Source of the DNA: Henricia sp. BOLD:AAB3569
Lineage: Eukaryota > Echinodermata > Asteroidea > Spinulosida > Echinasteridae
Assembly: GCA_037783545.1 (NCBI GenBank)
Contig: JBBELK010000977.1
Location: 47,281-111,280, forward strand
Reading direction: 5' to 3'
DNA length: 64,000 nucleotides
The notes below the pieces were generated by a model. The model searched no databases. It saw only the letters and a list, made by a program, of their open reading frames with translations, and was not told the origin of the DNA. This document shows positions 12,376 through 43,341 of the stretch, in pieces. The translations under genes were made by a program, and so were the position numbers. The first letter of the stretch is position 1. Each line of letters begins with the position of its first letter.

Positions 12376-13369
12376 AAACAAATTTGTAATTTGCATTGTA
12401 ATATTGCTATTGATTTTTAAATGAAATAAATAAAAACGTTGTCTTCTTATACAGTATTGCTGGCTTTTTGCATTTTTGAAGTCTACATTGTGACCGTCAA
12501 AGTGAAGTGTTGACAACACTGTAGCCAACACCACGGCCCAAAGACCATGGCCAACAAAAAATAAAATTCACTGGAGAATTTTTCCAAGTTATGAAAAAAA
12601 AAAATCTGGAGTTGCTGAATATTGCATAGGCCTACAATTAAAATGGAATAAGAAAACAGACAAGTACCTGGCTCTTGATGACAGTAGTGAAGAAGATCCA
12701 ACTTGTACTCTTTAAAACATCCTTTATTACCATGTCTTGGAAAGTCTGTAAAAAGGGTTGAACAGGTGTGACAGGTGTATAATTGATTGACAAAACTAGA
12801 TTAAAAATAAATTAAAGAGGTGGGGACATGCCTGAGTCACTCATTCTAAATCCATTTGAATTTCTTCCATTTTGATGCCGAAAGCACAATAAAGTATTAC
12901 TCCATCTATGTGGCTGTAATTTCTACAAGACAGTTTATCAACATTATTCAGTTAGGTAAGGCTGTTGTTCATGGAATTCATTAACCCTCGGAACAGAATA
13001 AGTACTGTTGACGTAGTGCAAATTTTAATGACTAAAAAAACCTTTCGGCCGATAGCGCTTAAACCCCAGGTATTCCTCAATCAAACCTAGTTTGAGCCTG
13101 CACAGTCACATTTACCCTGCTGGGGTTCACCCAGCAAGCACACCGATCCTGAGAAAAAGTGTGTCTCCGGGTAATCCCGAATGACTTGTGTACAAAATGT
13201 GATCACCATGCTTGCCGCCCTTGTTTGGGCTGGCAACCAATCACCTATGCCTTCTAAGTGCCTGAATGCAAACAACTGCTTTCTTTTGTGATGAAATTTG
13301 CAAATAAAAAGACGTGCATCCTAATACAGTGGCTCAGCACAGCATCTCAACTGAGGCTGCCAGTGCTAA
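12376..13369. other. Intergenic, nothing recognised
   Basis: AT-rich with short frames only. AAATAAATAAAAA at 12424 could serve as a polyadenylation signal for a plus-strand transcript. Confidence 0.4.
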
Positions 13370-13735
13370 TTGATCACGTTTAAATGACGTCACTTCCTAC
13401 AATTTGCCACGTGCATCATGATTTTGAGCGTATTTTTTTGTGACGCGCATTGGTAGTCTGGTACCCGGACCAAAAATTGTTTGACTAGACTGAATTGTAT
13501 GTAAAATATGTGGAGCGGGAACCAGTCTATGCATTGGTTGCGCCGTATTTCGAACAAATTTCGAGCAACACGCGCACGTGTTTGGAACATGTTTGGAACA
13601 TGTTACAGCCTGTGCGTGCCACGGACGTATATATACATTTATATATACGTCCGTGGTGCGTGCGCGTACTTTATGGCGTTTAATATGCAGTAGCATTTTT
13701 TCCTACGAAGATGGCGTCTGTGAACGTGATCGAAA
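13370..13735. mobile_element. GATCACGTT-ended repeat, copy 1, with perfect hairpin
   Basis: Shares CAAATTTCGAGCAACACGCG, GGAACATGTT and AAGATGGCGTCTGTGAACGT with 17706-17872 and 38503-38737. Contains the perfect hairpin CACGGACGTATATATAC / GTATATATACGTCCGTG at 13619-13656. Confidence 0.7.
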
Positions 13736-15741
13736 TGTTTCAATAAAGTGTCTAAAACTAAATCTTGATGATACCGATGCAAGTCTAAAACGATAATAAA
13801 AACAACTTTGCAAAGGCCTAATTTCAAGCAAAATTTGTTCACCTTTTCCTCAGATTTTATGGTTGTTATATTCAAGAATAGAGCTCAATTTCGTGGCATT
13901 GTTTAGCAAAAAATGCAAAATTAGAACAGAAAAAACAAAACGGGTAAAATTTCATGTTATCCGTATAGCAATAATTTCAATGGCATCATGCATTCCAACA
14001 CTTACGAGTTCTCACCAGTAAAAGACGTAAGAAGAGCATATTGGTTACACTAATATCTGTACTTTTATCTTGCTTTTTACGTTGTGTTGAATAAGATACT
14101 TCTTTAGTCTTTCTTTGGGCTCCATTGTGAATCAAAGAGAAAACACTTGGGGTTTTACATGCTCAATTTCAAGGTGTTTTTTAACATAGGGCCTACGGTT
14201 ATTTGTAAAGAATTATTTGCAAGCGTAACCGGCCAACTGGTGACAGTTTCTTTGCAATTTTCTTTGAATTTCTTCTTCACAAAAAAAGTGTAAAGTAGTA
14301 CTTTCTGCTAAACAGTGCCATGCAATTCGGCCATGGACTACAACTTTGCTGCTTTGTAGTAAATGTCAAATTGGGCAAATTACAATTATTCGAATAACCA
14401 TGGTAATCACACAAAGCAAAAACCTTTATTTCCCCACAAAATAAAATCTGTAAGCACAAGCGACATCTTACTCAAACTGTAAGGGCCAAAGTTCATTCTA
14501 TCTTCCATAATTTCTTATTTACCCCAGCCCTTGCGCACCATTTTCTTGTCAAATTCACATGAAGTTGTCAACAAATAATATGTAGGCTAATTTTTTTTAA
14601 AAATAAAACACCAAAAATAAAGTTTAATAAAACACGAAAAATAAAGTCTAATAAAAAAAATTGTATCATACTGTCATTTTTCATGTTAAAAATACAGCTA
14701 ATATTTACAAAAGTTCAACAGTTCAACTGTATGATCGTGCACAACGTACTATACATTACCCTGCCCTGGGCAGAAGGTTGACATAAATGGGTCACAACGT
14801 TCATTTTGTGACCTAGACGAGTCGTCAGCTGCACCTGCTTAAATCGCAAGAAACTCGACTTCGCGTGTCTTGCGTCTGATAATTCCACCCTAGCTTGAAA
14901 CAGGGCGGAGGACGAGTACATTGACATCTGCAAATTGAGAGAAGAAAAATGGTCACAATACCACTGCACAATGTATACAAGTTATGGCTGAAAAAAAAAA
15001 TAGGTGCAAGAAATAAAATTGATACGTAGTTCTCATCAAAAAGTGGTAAAAAATATAAAATGTGAATAGTAGCTCAATGTTTTGATCAGAGGGAAAAAAG
15101 TAAAAAAATGAAGTGAGATTTATTTTGTATCTTTATCAAAATGAAAAATATGCAATATTCTTTGCCTTATGGTGCCTTTCTTAGAGAAATGAACAAAAAT
15201 CGCACTTGAAAGCATCATACTGCTTGTGTGCAATTTTCAGAAGTACACATTTGAGGCAAATATAGCCCAACTTCAGAAAATTTAGACTTCAGAGTTGTTG
15301 ATCATTTGATAACACAAGCAGATCAAAGAACTAAAGCCATACACGTAGGGAATACAGTAAATTATATCACATTAATCTCTCTGCATGGACAGGTAGCCAA
15401 CGACAAAGAAATTAGTCGCCAGGCACTTAAAAAAAACGTAAAGAAAATCTTAAAAAGTAACTATTTTATGGCCGACCCACTCCTTTTGGTTTTAATACCT
15501 TCGCATTATCTCCACATCCGGCAATAGAGACATGGGACCTGTGTTTAAGACAAAAAAATCCATCGTTAAGAACAATAAAAACAAATTGGTTTTGAGAATC
15601 GAAAAACAGAAAACATTTTAACTCAATATATCAACTACATCTATTTTAATGCAATAATCCTTGTCATGTTATCCTACTATCTTAAAGCCGTTTACTTAAT
15701 GGAACAATAACAGTGCCAATATAATATACACACCGGTTTAA
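13736..15741. other. Intergenic, nothing recognised
   Basis: AT-rich, with direct duplication of an AAAATAAAGTYTAATAAAA motif at 14600-14660. No coding signal. Confidence 0.4.
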
Positions 15742-16561
15742 AGGGACACACCGGCTTACTGTTTACATAATGTAGCAATCTAGCATCCTCGACAATAATT
15801 TTTCAATGGTCATTGTGAAAAATAATTATCAAAATGTCACGTAATTAACTAGAAATGTTTAAAATTAACAAAAAAGACAAATGTTGGGCTATACGCTTTA
15901 CCAGCCATCGCGATGTATTATGTATCATGTGTTTGTAAAAAAAAGTGGCGTTCGATATGGGTCAACACATGTTTAACCTCGATTCCTTGTTTTCCCTGAC
16001 TCATCACACCTTGCATGATCCCTCAGGTCAGCGCTGATTCGAGGAAGCAACTCGAACGCAACGTTTTGGTGTCTGTAGCGCCCTCAATAGGCCTATGCTG
16101 TTTATTCCTTCGGATATTATTTATTGCCGCGAACGCGAAGCGAAGACACGAAAATCTAAGATATTCTCTCGTCCTTATCAACACCCAGAAACCCTTCTTA
16201 TGAAATCTGTTGGCAGATTTGTGTACAAATTGGAAAATATGGTAGGCCTATGTACATAGCGTTCGTATTATTTTCCAACAAGAAGAGAAACCAACCGCGA
16301 ATGACAAAAGCAACTCGCACTTCGCGCTGGTTTCTACAGCTGGAAATACAACTAATGTAACTCACAAGACCACGTGACTTTTCGGAACCAGAATCTGGTT
16401 CCGAAAAGTCATGTAACCATGGTTTTTTGAAAAATTTAAAAAAACTGCCAAATTTGACGGCGTCTTTTCAGGATATATCTAATTTACTCTGGAAAGCGCT
16501 TCAGAATAATGTATGGGTCTATTTCGAGCCTAAAATAGCCCAACAAAGCCGGTGTGTCCCT
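15742..16561. mobile_element. TTAA MITE, AGGGACACACCGGC family, copy 1
   Basis: 820 bp with terminal repeats AGGGACACACCGGCTT / AAGCCGGTGTGTCCCT and TTAA on both sides. Contains an internal hairpin at 16366-16417 with arms CACGTGACTTTTCGGAACC and GGTTCCGAAAAGTCATGT. Confidence 0.88.
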
Positions 16562-17264
16562 TTAAGGAAGTTAATACTAAAGAAAGATTACATGTAATCT
16601 GGAACAAGTACGCAATGTGAAACTCTCTGAATAGTTAAAGATACATTCTGTCTAGACATTCGTGGATTTTTTGTACCTCAAATTAACGTCTTGATTTGGT
16701 TCAATAAAATCAGCATAAATTTAACTAAAATGTTAAAATACATGACTCAAGCTGCAAATACAATGAACCAGAAATTGCCCTTACACCAAAGTTGGTGGTG
16801 TTTTGTTTTCTGAAAATTTTTCAATATCAAGCAGAATATATCTTTAAAAATAACGTTTAGAGCCCTTTCATTTTCCTCTTGGATAAAAAATTAAACACTG
16901 CCAAACCTTGCAGTTTTTACATTTTTAAATATGTTCCAAAGAATTAACATATACTCAACAAAAAGGAAACGCACATCTGCTGTCATCCGCCTATTTCAAT
17001 TCAATTTGGCAAACCCAACAAGGTCACAATCCCCAAAAAAATTGGTGCAGATGAAATTAACCATACTTCACATGAATGGTGTAAAATTTTGCTGCTCCGC
17101 CGTGGTGGATAATATGCAAAATATTGGCAGTTGCAAAAATGTGCATTTCTTTTTTGTTGAGGATATCATCATCTAAACTGATCCGGATAGCAGACATAAG
17201 TAACATCATATAATGCAAACATATTTGAAAATAAATCTGAATCATATAATTGAAAGTGTTACTA
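16562..17264. other. Intergenic, nothing recognised
   Basis: AT-rich sequence between two MITEs. Short frames only. Confidence 0.4.
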
Positions 17265-17412
17265 ATAGACCGTATCGAATAGCTGCCATCTTGTGGGGCA
17301 TCTTTTGTTACTTAAACTGTTCAACAATGTAAGCACAATATGTGCAACCATGCATGTCCTCAGCAAACAAAGAAACTGCCCCACAAGATGGCGACTATTC
17401 GATACAGTCTAT
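17265..17412. mobile_element. MITE with ATAGACCGTATCGAATAG ends
   Basis: 148 bp; the 35-bp ends contain ATCTTGTGGGGC / GCCCCACAAGAT and are near-perfect inverted copies. Confidence 0.78.
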
Positions 17413-17705
17413 AGCATTAATGCTGGAGTCCCATTTAGAGCACATATCAACCATGCAAGGTATTCATGGCACGGCGCTGATAACATTGTTATCCCTGATC
17501 ATTGAGCTCACTTATTTCGTTTTTTCTAAGGTCCCTCAGAGGATACAATGCTGCAGTTGTTGGTTAGGCGCTCATGGGTTAAATATCACCTACTCCTGGG
17601 TGACAATTGATTGGAAATTGCATTGCCCAAAGGAAATTAAAAGGAGCAAATGTCCGTTTCTGAACTGCACAATTTTTCTGAAGGCCTTCACAATTTATTT
17701 CTCTC

Positions 17706-17872
17706 AAATGACGTCACCTACATAATCTTTCTGTCGTGCATCGGGTACGCCGTATTTCGATCAAATTTTGAGCAACACGCTCGTTTGGAACATTCTCCAG
17801 GATGTGCGTACACGTGGTTGATGGCATTTTAATGCAGCTGTATTTGTCCTACAAAGATGGCGTCTGTGAGAG
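17706..17872. mobile_element. GATCACGTT-ended repeat, copy 2
   Basis: ATGACGTCACCTACATAATC, CGCCGTATTTCGATCAAATT and CAAAGATGGCGTCTGTGAG align with copies 1 and 3; the ends are eroded. Confidence 0.6.
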
Positions 17873-19251
17873 TAGTCACTAGCTAAACAAGGAATTAGTA
17901 TGTGCTGCACACAGTGCACATAGTGTAACATTTTGAAGGAAAAAAATAAAATCTGGCTTCATTTAGCAAGTGACAAATGTGGGAAGAGAACTAAAATGAA
18001 AAAAACAAAACCTGTTCTGTGTACTTACTCTTATTCTACTGTCAACATAAAAGAAATATCACAAATCATTAAACAATAACTACAAATTTTCATGGGCAAT
18101 TTCCCTCATTAAATAATCCATGATTGAATTCTGGGTTTAAAAAAAAAGGAAAAACATCTTTAAATCTTGGATGCACATAAAGTGTGAGGATCCCTTTGAG
18201 CTTGCTTTTAAGTTGTGCGTCGGCATTGGAATATATGCGTTTAACCAGTTCTATCTTGGCTGGTTCTAATTTGAGTAGGTTTTAAACATTCTCAGTAGAA
18301 ACATTTGGTATGCCAGTTTGGTGCATCGAATGCATTCTGATAGTAGTTTGTGGCATATGCACAGTGGCAAAATACCAAATCTAAAATAATTTTTTTTGTT
18401 TTTTTTGTTTTGTTTTTTGTTTTGTTATATCCATGTAGTTTGGCATCTAAAAACAAAATTGGTAAATAAAGATTCTTTCTCCCAAAATTCGGGGGGGGAA
18501 AATTAGCTGCGACAATTAGCGACGACTGGCTCTTTACAGAAAAAAATGTTTTTGTAGTATTCTATGTACATACGTGTATATCTCTCGCTGTACGTTTATC
18601 ACAGTGTTCTTCAAACAAAATTAGTGGATTCATTTAGATTTACACCTCCCATTAAAGTATGTGTAATATGTTTAAGGAAATATAATAAAACACTGGAATA
18701 AATTCCTGTTATATGTAAGTCATAATTTAAATTGGTGGTAGATTAAATGTTCTAGAACATGTATTCAATTCAGGCGTTTCACAATAAGAGCGCCACCAAG
18801 AGTTTCTGTCGGAGAGGGCAGAGCGGTTGACATCGGTGTATTCGTTTACTGCACAAATGACTCGGATTTGATTTTAAAAACGAATACCTGATTTAGAGGT
18901 TGAAGTTTATTTAGGAAGCCTAGATTATTTAAACAAGATTAACAATTTGTTTTCAAAGAAAAAAGTTCATTTAGTGCTCATTTTTGGAGAATAAACATAA
19001 TAATATACTTTATCATACGTTTAAAAGTGCTCGTGTCAACCTTATTTACCCATGCATGACGCGCGCGCACATCGAATGCAACCTATCCGCGTCAAACCCT
19101 TGGTGGCGCTTTCATTGTAAAACACCAGAATTCAATCTGCCAGAAAAATCGCCACAAAATTCACCACAAATGAGTTAATACAAATAAAACAATAGAAATG
19201 TGGACAAATGTCCATGAGTTTGGGGAATCTGGATGCAGTGCAAAAACAATC
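17873..19251. other. Intergenic, possible PRPF4B 3' UTR
   Basis: Downstream of PRPF4B on the minus strand. TTTATT at 18907 (AATAAA in the gene's sense) is a possible polyadenylation signal. A T/G-rich run lies at 18389-18425. Nothing else recognised. Confidence 0.4.
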
Positions 19252-19324
19252 TGGCACCACCAAGATTCGAACCGCAGACCTTCTGCTTAAAGTGCAGATG
19301 CCCTACCAATTGAGCTACAAAGCC
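19252..19324 (-). pseudogene. tRNA-Lys(UUU)-like sequence, probably degenerate
   Basis: The 73-nt length is exactly that of a tRNA. It has D arm TAGCTCAATTGGTAGGGC, a 5-bp anticodon stem TCTGC/GCAGA with loop ACTTTAA (anticodon TTT), and T loop TTCGAAT. The T stem has two mismatches and two wobbles, and the acceptor has a T-T mismatch, so it looks like a tRNA pseudogene or the head of a tRNA-derived SINE rather than a working tRNA. Confidence 0.5.
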
Positions 19325-19397
19325 AACTAGTGGTCTCGAAACATGGTGCTGCAGTTGTTCCTCACTGATTGGGATTGGCTATCACGTGAGCTTAGCA

Positions 19398-19455
19398 AGC
19401 CCTACAGAGGGATAACCCCTACAGAGGGATAACCCCTACAGAGGGATAAACCCTT
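19398..19455 (+). repeat. Short tandem repeat CCTACAGAGGGATAACC
   Basis: Three consecutive 18-bp copies and a decayed fourth (CCTTCAATGAGATAACC), 100 bp downstream of the PRPF4B stop. Confidence 0.8.
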
Positions 19456-19554
19456 CAATGAGATAACCACCCCTCCCAGAGATCACTTAAGATACGACCC
19501 AAACCCCTACTGACTTGCCCCAATAAAAGTTCACAAGACCTGCCTGTCCACAGT

Positions 19555-37925
<18,371 letters not shown>

Positions 37926-38114
37926 TTTTTCAGCAACAAAATTGTGTCGTTGGTACATATGGTCCGCGCTGGTCCGGGTACCAGGCTCCCGTGTTTTAAT
38001 GCAATGTCTTTTGGACGAGACACGAGCTACGGCGAGTCGGAAAACAGACCCCAAAAACCATGTGCACGATCACCAACAGAGGGCGGGCTTTCTTTTTGCC
38101 GTGGCCGGCTGTGG

Positions 38115-38777
38115 CACAGACTTATAAACCTATAGACCACCAGGTCCTTTTCAAAACTACACGGCATTTCGTGATTTGAGCGGCGCCCGACTAAAACAAA
38201 ACTATGGGCAAATTCACCCCTTGGTATAGGGATTTTACGCACAGTCAAACTGTTCCAGTCAAAAAGTTGTATGAAGCCATGTACTAACTATGTTTCATGT
38301 GGATTACAAATTGTTCGGTTTCTGTGTGAAAAATGAAACATTGAGCGATTTTCAGACTAAAAAATAATTTTAAATTTCAATCCTCGCGTGCGCTACCTTT
38401 TCAGTCCGCTTTGCGCTCATCGTGCGTCCATCGCCCATACTTTATAGGAGCGCGTAGAATACGCACGGCGTACGCGCGTTTTAGAATAGCCGCATACATT
38501 TGCCAATTGATCACGTTCACAGACGCCATCTTCGTAAGAAGAAATGCTACTGCGTATTAAACGCTATCAAGTACGCGCACGCACACGCTGTAACATGTTC
38601 CAAACACACGCGCGTGTTGCTCGAAATTTGTTCGAAATACGGCGCAGCCGAAGCGCGTCACACAAAAAATACGCTCAAAATTCTGATGCACGTGGCGATT
38701 TGTAGGAAGTGACGTCATTTGAACGTGATCAATACTTTTTCAATGCACGATCGTTGATCTATAGGTTTATGTCTGTG
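38115..38777. mobile_element. MITE with CACAGACTTATAAACCTATAG ends
   Basis: CACAGACTTATAAACCTATAG and CTATAGGTTTATGTCTGTG are inverted ends. The interior is interrupted by the 38503-38737 repeat. An inverted partial copy lies at 40703-40997. Confidence 0.68.
38503..38737. mobile_element. GATCACGTT-ended repeat, copy 3
   Basis: GATCACGTTCACAGACGCCA and TCATTTGAACGTGATC are inverted ends; the interior matches 13370-13735 in reverse. It interrupts the 38115-38777 element. Confidence 0.72.
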
Positions 38778-39237
38778 GTTAATGCACAGATATATAAACG
38801 TATAGATAAACAGTCGTGCACACATATTTCTAACAGCTAGATAAGAAATACTGTGGCACATCACCGAAACCGGTTTCAGGCGGTTTGGAACGCGAGATCG
38901 TTACAAACATTGAGAAAGTGCGCATGCGGGAGGTTTTACGTGTAATTCAATGGGGAAGTGCCCAAAACCATGCAAATGTGCCCAAAACTATGCAAATGTG
39001 CCCAGAAATATGCAAATGTCCCAAAACTATGCAAATTATGTATATGTCTCTTCTCAAGACGTTCTCATATGGTCTGTAATAACAACGAATAGTGCTCCAG
39101 GACCATTATTGTAGGCCAGAACCTCATACATGCGCCTTTTTCGAACTGCGAGGCAATTCTTATGTTTTTCTTTATAATCGCTACCGAATTCGGTAGCAGA
39201 AATCAGACAGTCACGTGCAGGTCATCCCCCAGATAGC

Positions 39238-39712
39238 CACAACCAGTGGCCCACTAGTGGCATACGAGCGGCGCGCGACGAGTGCCACCCGTGACCGACA
39301 GTGGCCCGACAGTGGCCCGACAGTGGCCCACTGTTACAGTCGAGAGCAACAAGTGCCACCTACCTGTGGCCAACATTGGCCCGACGGTGGTCCACTGTTA
39401 CGCTCCAGCACACGGTGAGTGCCACCCGTGACTGACAGTGGCCCGACGGTGGCCCACTGTTACAGTCTAGAGCAACAAGTACCACCTACCTGTGGCCAAC
39501 AGTGGCCCGACGCGGTGGTCCACTGTTACGCTCCAGCACACCCGTGACCGACAGTGGCCCGACGGTGGTCCACTGTTACAGTCGAGAGCAACAAGTGCCA
39601 CCTGTGGCCAACATTGGCCCGACGGTGGCCCACTGTTACGCTCCAGCGCAATGAGTGCCACCCGTGGCCGACTCAGTGACCCGACGGTGGCCGATTGTTA
39701 CGCTCCAGATAA
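39238..39712 (+). repeat. Satellite of ~65-bp units in a ~130-bp higher order
   Basis: Alternating units: type A ends GTTACAGTCGAGAGCAAC, type B ends GTTACGCTCCAGC; both carry GTGGCCCGACGGTGGYCCAC. Two to three A+B pairs are visible. Confidence 0.85.
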
Positions 39713-40013
39713 TTGTTTTAGGCTTTACGTCGTAACCACGCACTGCCTGATTTCATATGTATGTACTTTTGTATAAAAAACCCATCTATAGTCTAAAAAG
39801 TCAATATTTTGAAGAAATAACGGGAAAATGTGGTTTCCAGTGTCCGTGAGTACCGTGACTACATACGAAGGAACAGGAAGTGACTGGTATCAAGAGCCCT
39901 GGAACTTCAGGTAAGCGATTAGTTGATATGTAATTACGCATTGGAAATATTCCGATTACGTCATTGATTCCGATTACGTCATTGATTACATCACAATTGC
40001 GTCGGTTAATTGG

Positions 40014-40240
40014 CCTCTGTTGACCCGCCAGTGGGCCGCTGGTTTGCCACTGTTGGCCCGCCAGTGAGCCGCTGTTTTGCCACTGTTAACCCGCCAGCGG
40101 GCCGCTAGTTTGCTACTGTTGACCCGCCAGCGGGCCGCTGGTTTGCCGATGAGCAAGAACACTAGTGGGCCAACAGCTGTGGCCAACAGTGGGCCACCAA
40201 TAATTGTACTAGTGGGCCACCAGTGGACCACCGCCATTGG
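40014..40240 (+). repeat. 33-bp tandem repeat, then GTGGGCC-rich tail
   Basis: Four consecutive 33-bp units containing CCGCCAGYGGGCCGCTGGTT followed by TGCCACTGTTGA (40017-40150), then shorter ACTAGTGGGCCAACAG/ACCAGTGG words. The words GTGGCC/CCACTGTT are shared with the 39.2-kb satellite. Confidence 0.83.
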
Positions 40241-40702
40241 CTGGCTGGGCCTATGCAAATTGCGTCGTGAGCTCCTACATATACAAACAAGGGAGGTAGG
40301 CTTACGCTTTTAAATTCACTGGGTAAATTAAACAGCAAATAAATAAAATCAAATGGAAATTATATTCGTTCCGAATAAAACTTATATGTAATAAACAATT
40401 TGTCAAATTTAAACGCATTTACATGTAGCTCAATGGGGTATTTTCGAAGTAAATGTAAGTGCCGTACCTACATTGATAATGAACGAGTCCACAACGCCGC
40501 AGGCGATATGATTGGTCGGTGGGAACGTAGGTGACGTAATGAATAATGTAGCAGTAGCCAGTTCGTAAAAGGCTTTATGGCAAGACAGAAGACATAACGT
40601 TCGCCCAGCTTTTTTATACTCCGCTCAAGACGCTCACTTATCCCACATTTTACCAAACAATATAACCCCAAAGCCATAAAGCCTTGCTAAAAGGCTACCC
40701 CT

Positions 40703-40997
40703 ATGCTGAAGTTGGGCGATGGGCACACGACGCGCGCAAAGCGGACTGAAAGCGCACATGTGGATTAAAATTTAAAATCCGAATATCGCTTTATTTTACA
40801 TTATTCACATCTACGTGAACCATAGTTAGTACATAGGATGTTTTTGTTAAAATTGAAAACTGGCTTCACACAATTTTTTGACTGTACCGAGAGGTGAATT
40901 TGCCCATACTTTTGTTTTAGTCGGGCGCTGCGCAAATCACGAAACGCCGTGTAGTTTTTAATAGGACCTTGTGATCTATAGGTTTATATGTCTGTGG
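40703..40997. mobile_element. Partial inverted copy of the 38.1-kb MITE
   Basis: Matches 38115-38440 in reverse, from GGGCGATGGGCACACGACGC to CTATAGGTTTATATGTCTGTG. Confidence 0.65.
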
Positions 40998-41158
40998 GTT
41001 AGTGGTTGGTGCAGGTGGCGTTTTCCTAGGTACCATTTTACACAGAAAAAAACACGTGGTGTTTGTTACCATTGCTATCAACACTTTTATTCGAGTTTTT
41101 CATGTCAACTCGTGAAGTAAAATTTTAGGTAACTGCAAATGATGCATTGGGGCTTTAA

Positions 41159-41290
41159 AGGCAGAGGCTCGTCAATAATTGCAATGCGCGCGTTAGGCCA
41201 AATTTGTGCCACGAAATACGCAGCTCCATAGCAAAGGTGTATTTCGTGGCACGAATTTGGCCTAAAGCGCGCATTGACGAGCCTCTGCCT
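41159..41290. mobile_element. Palindromic TTAA MITE (AGGCACAGGCTCG), copy 3
   Basis: 132-bp palindrome flanked by intact TTAA on both sides (41155-41158 and 41291-41294); ends AGGCAGAGGCTCGTCA and TGACGAGCCTCTGCCT. Confidence 0.85.
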
Positions 41291-41430
41291 TTAATCACGC
41301 GAATCGTGGGAAATTATTTTATTTTGCGCGCGCCTGTGCTTGTGTGCAGCGCATTCCTCGCAGAGCACGTGGTTACAAAACGGTGGGCGGAGCCACGAAT
41401 GCGAACAATAATTCAACACTGATAATTTAA

Positions 41431-41530
41431 AGGCACAGGCTCGTCAGCAATGCGCGCGCGCCAAATTCGTGCCACGAAATATGCAGCCCCATGCCTTTGC
41501 TATGAAGCTGCGTATTTTGTGGTACGATTA
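41431..41530. mobile_element. Palindromic TTAA MITE, copy 4, truncated
   Basis: Starts after TTAA with AGGCACAGGCTCGTCAGC and runs through the palindrome centre; the right arm ends at about 41530. It lies only 140 bp from copy 3. Confidence 0.7.
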
Positions 41531-41799
41531 ATGTTGACGCATATTTTCGCAAAATGTTGGCATGACTTTTAAATGTTGATAGACTGTTTGAAACTGGCAT
41601 ATACCGTGCAAAAGTTGGCAAGTTTTTAAAATTTTCAGACTTGTTTTTCAGGGTTGATGGCAAAATTATCAGTGTTGAATTATTTTCGCTTTGGCGTGCC
41701 ATATAGTATGAACACAGTAATGGCGGATAGCAACCGGTTGTCAAGCCAAGTGAAACCCAAGAATACCTCAACACAATCTTCCTTTTTTGTGAACGCACC

Positions 41800-42012
41800 A
41801 ACCCCCTTCCCCACCCCGCTCCCCCTAAAAACTGATAGGAATTTCTTTGCAATTATTTGGACGTTTGAGACACACTAATGGAAGGGCGTGCCATGGGCGA
41901 GCGTACCCTCTGCCACATATCGTGCTGCATCTGAACTAGCTCCAACCTCACCCCTAAAACCCGTAAAAGGAATTAATTCCTTGGATGTTTGAGACACAAT
42001 GGGGGGAACAAT
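41800..42012. mobile_element. Rearranged copy of the CAGCACGATATGTGGCA MITE
   Basis: Two halves (ending ACGTTTGAGACACACTAATGG and ATGTTTGAGACACAATGGGG) around TGCCACATATCGTGCTGC at 41911. Confidence 0.5.
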
Positions 42013-42180
42013 AGACAGCCGAAGTGTGACGTGCGTTGCCATTGCAATTGGATCTAAACTATCAGGGCCATCGGAAAAAGTACCATTGGAAAAGCACTGG
42101 GACACGGTTGAGTGATTTTTAGTTTAGATCCAATGCATAGTTCCGAGATTGCCCAGTTAACCCCGCCCCTTAGATATTGT
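41990..42180. mobile_element. CCAATTGCCATGGCAAC-core repeat, copy 3
   Basis: AAAAAGTACCATTGGAAAAGC and GTGATTTTTAGTTTAGATCC are shared with copy 2; GAAGTGTGACGTGCGTTGCC resembles copy 4. Confidence 0.55.
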
Positions 42181-43337
42181 TGCTATGCGCTCACAAGCCA
42201 TCGCAAAACAATGGCGACACACAACGTACAAAGCAACGGGACTCGGCATAGAAAGCACAGATTCATTGGAGAAAACTATGTTTTAGGGTCGACAGTTACC
42301 GTAGCACACACTGAGCGAAGGGCTAGTAATGCAGGGATGACATATTGTTATAAAAATGCGCTTTCCTACCTTTGAACAGCGAATCGCCCGACATTGAAAC
42401 CAAAATTTACCCGGTCCCTGGCGCATACATCATACAAACTGTATGGGCAGAAAATCGCGTGATTGTGTGATGATTGCATCACTTTGACCTATGTGGGCGC
42501 CGTCTGCTAGCTCTGTTGTGATTGGTCGGTGGGTTCGGCTTGATTGACAGGTCGGAACTACGCATTCCTTGAACACAATGGAAGTGAGCTATTTCTCGAT
42601 TGCATGCAGCCGCTAATAATTTGGACCTGCCGTGGGTCGACCATGAAAACCAAAAATCTTGATTTTTAACAAAAACAATAAAACAAAAGGTGTCCAAATC
42701 ACATTTTTGCATCCTCCATTTTTCCCATGGATGTTGAGATTTTGATACCACATCATTTGTCATACTGTTCTCATTACCTTTCCGAAATTTCGCGCTCTGA
42801 ATCTGTATATTTTTTAAAGATATCGTCAAAAACCACCCATGTTTTGTAAACTAATTTATCCGTTCCATAAAGCAGTGCAGTGATCACCAACCTTTTTGCT
42901 TATAAAATTGGAAATTGTCAGTTTTCTTCCCATGGGTAGCATTTTGGGAAGGTATTTTATGATTGTTATGTTAGAACGAAATCCATTTTCTAGAAAAACC
43001 TGAACAAGCTCCTTTTAATACAAAATGCAAACGAAAATCATGGAATTTGTTTAATACAATACATGTATTAAACTAGTACTATACATATGCAAAAATAAAA
43101 TATTTTAAATATTTGCACTAGTAGATTAGTAGGGCTCTTAGTAAAAAATAATAATTGCATAGTTTGTACAAAATACAAAAAGTATTTATCAAAATAATCG
43201 TTAAAACACTTATTCACACAGTGTAAAACTAACACACACATTTAGGATTCCACAGCAAACAGTAAAAAACATAATTTATGTCAATTACAATTATCACACC
43301 AATTCAGACACTATGTGAATCACAAGTTCGTATATGC
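42181..43337. other. No gene recognised
   Basis: 42620-43010 (GATTTTGATACCACATCATT, GTTTTGTAAACTAATTTATC, ATTTTGATCTAATC-type words) resembles 4080-4510 and 27540-27800, so it is a decayed dispersed repeat. Confidence 0.5.
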
Positions 43338-43341
43338 TTAA

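Noticed and set aside
37926-38054. N-terminal extension of PRPF4B to 38054
   Set aside because: The frame is open, but the upstream part shows no family similarity and the ATG at 37923-37925 has a good context. Left as an alternative.
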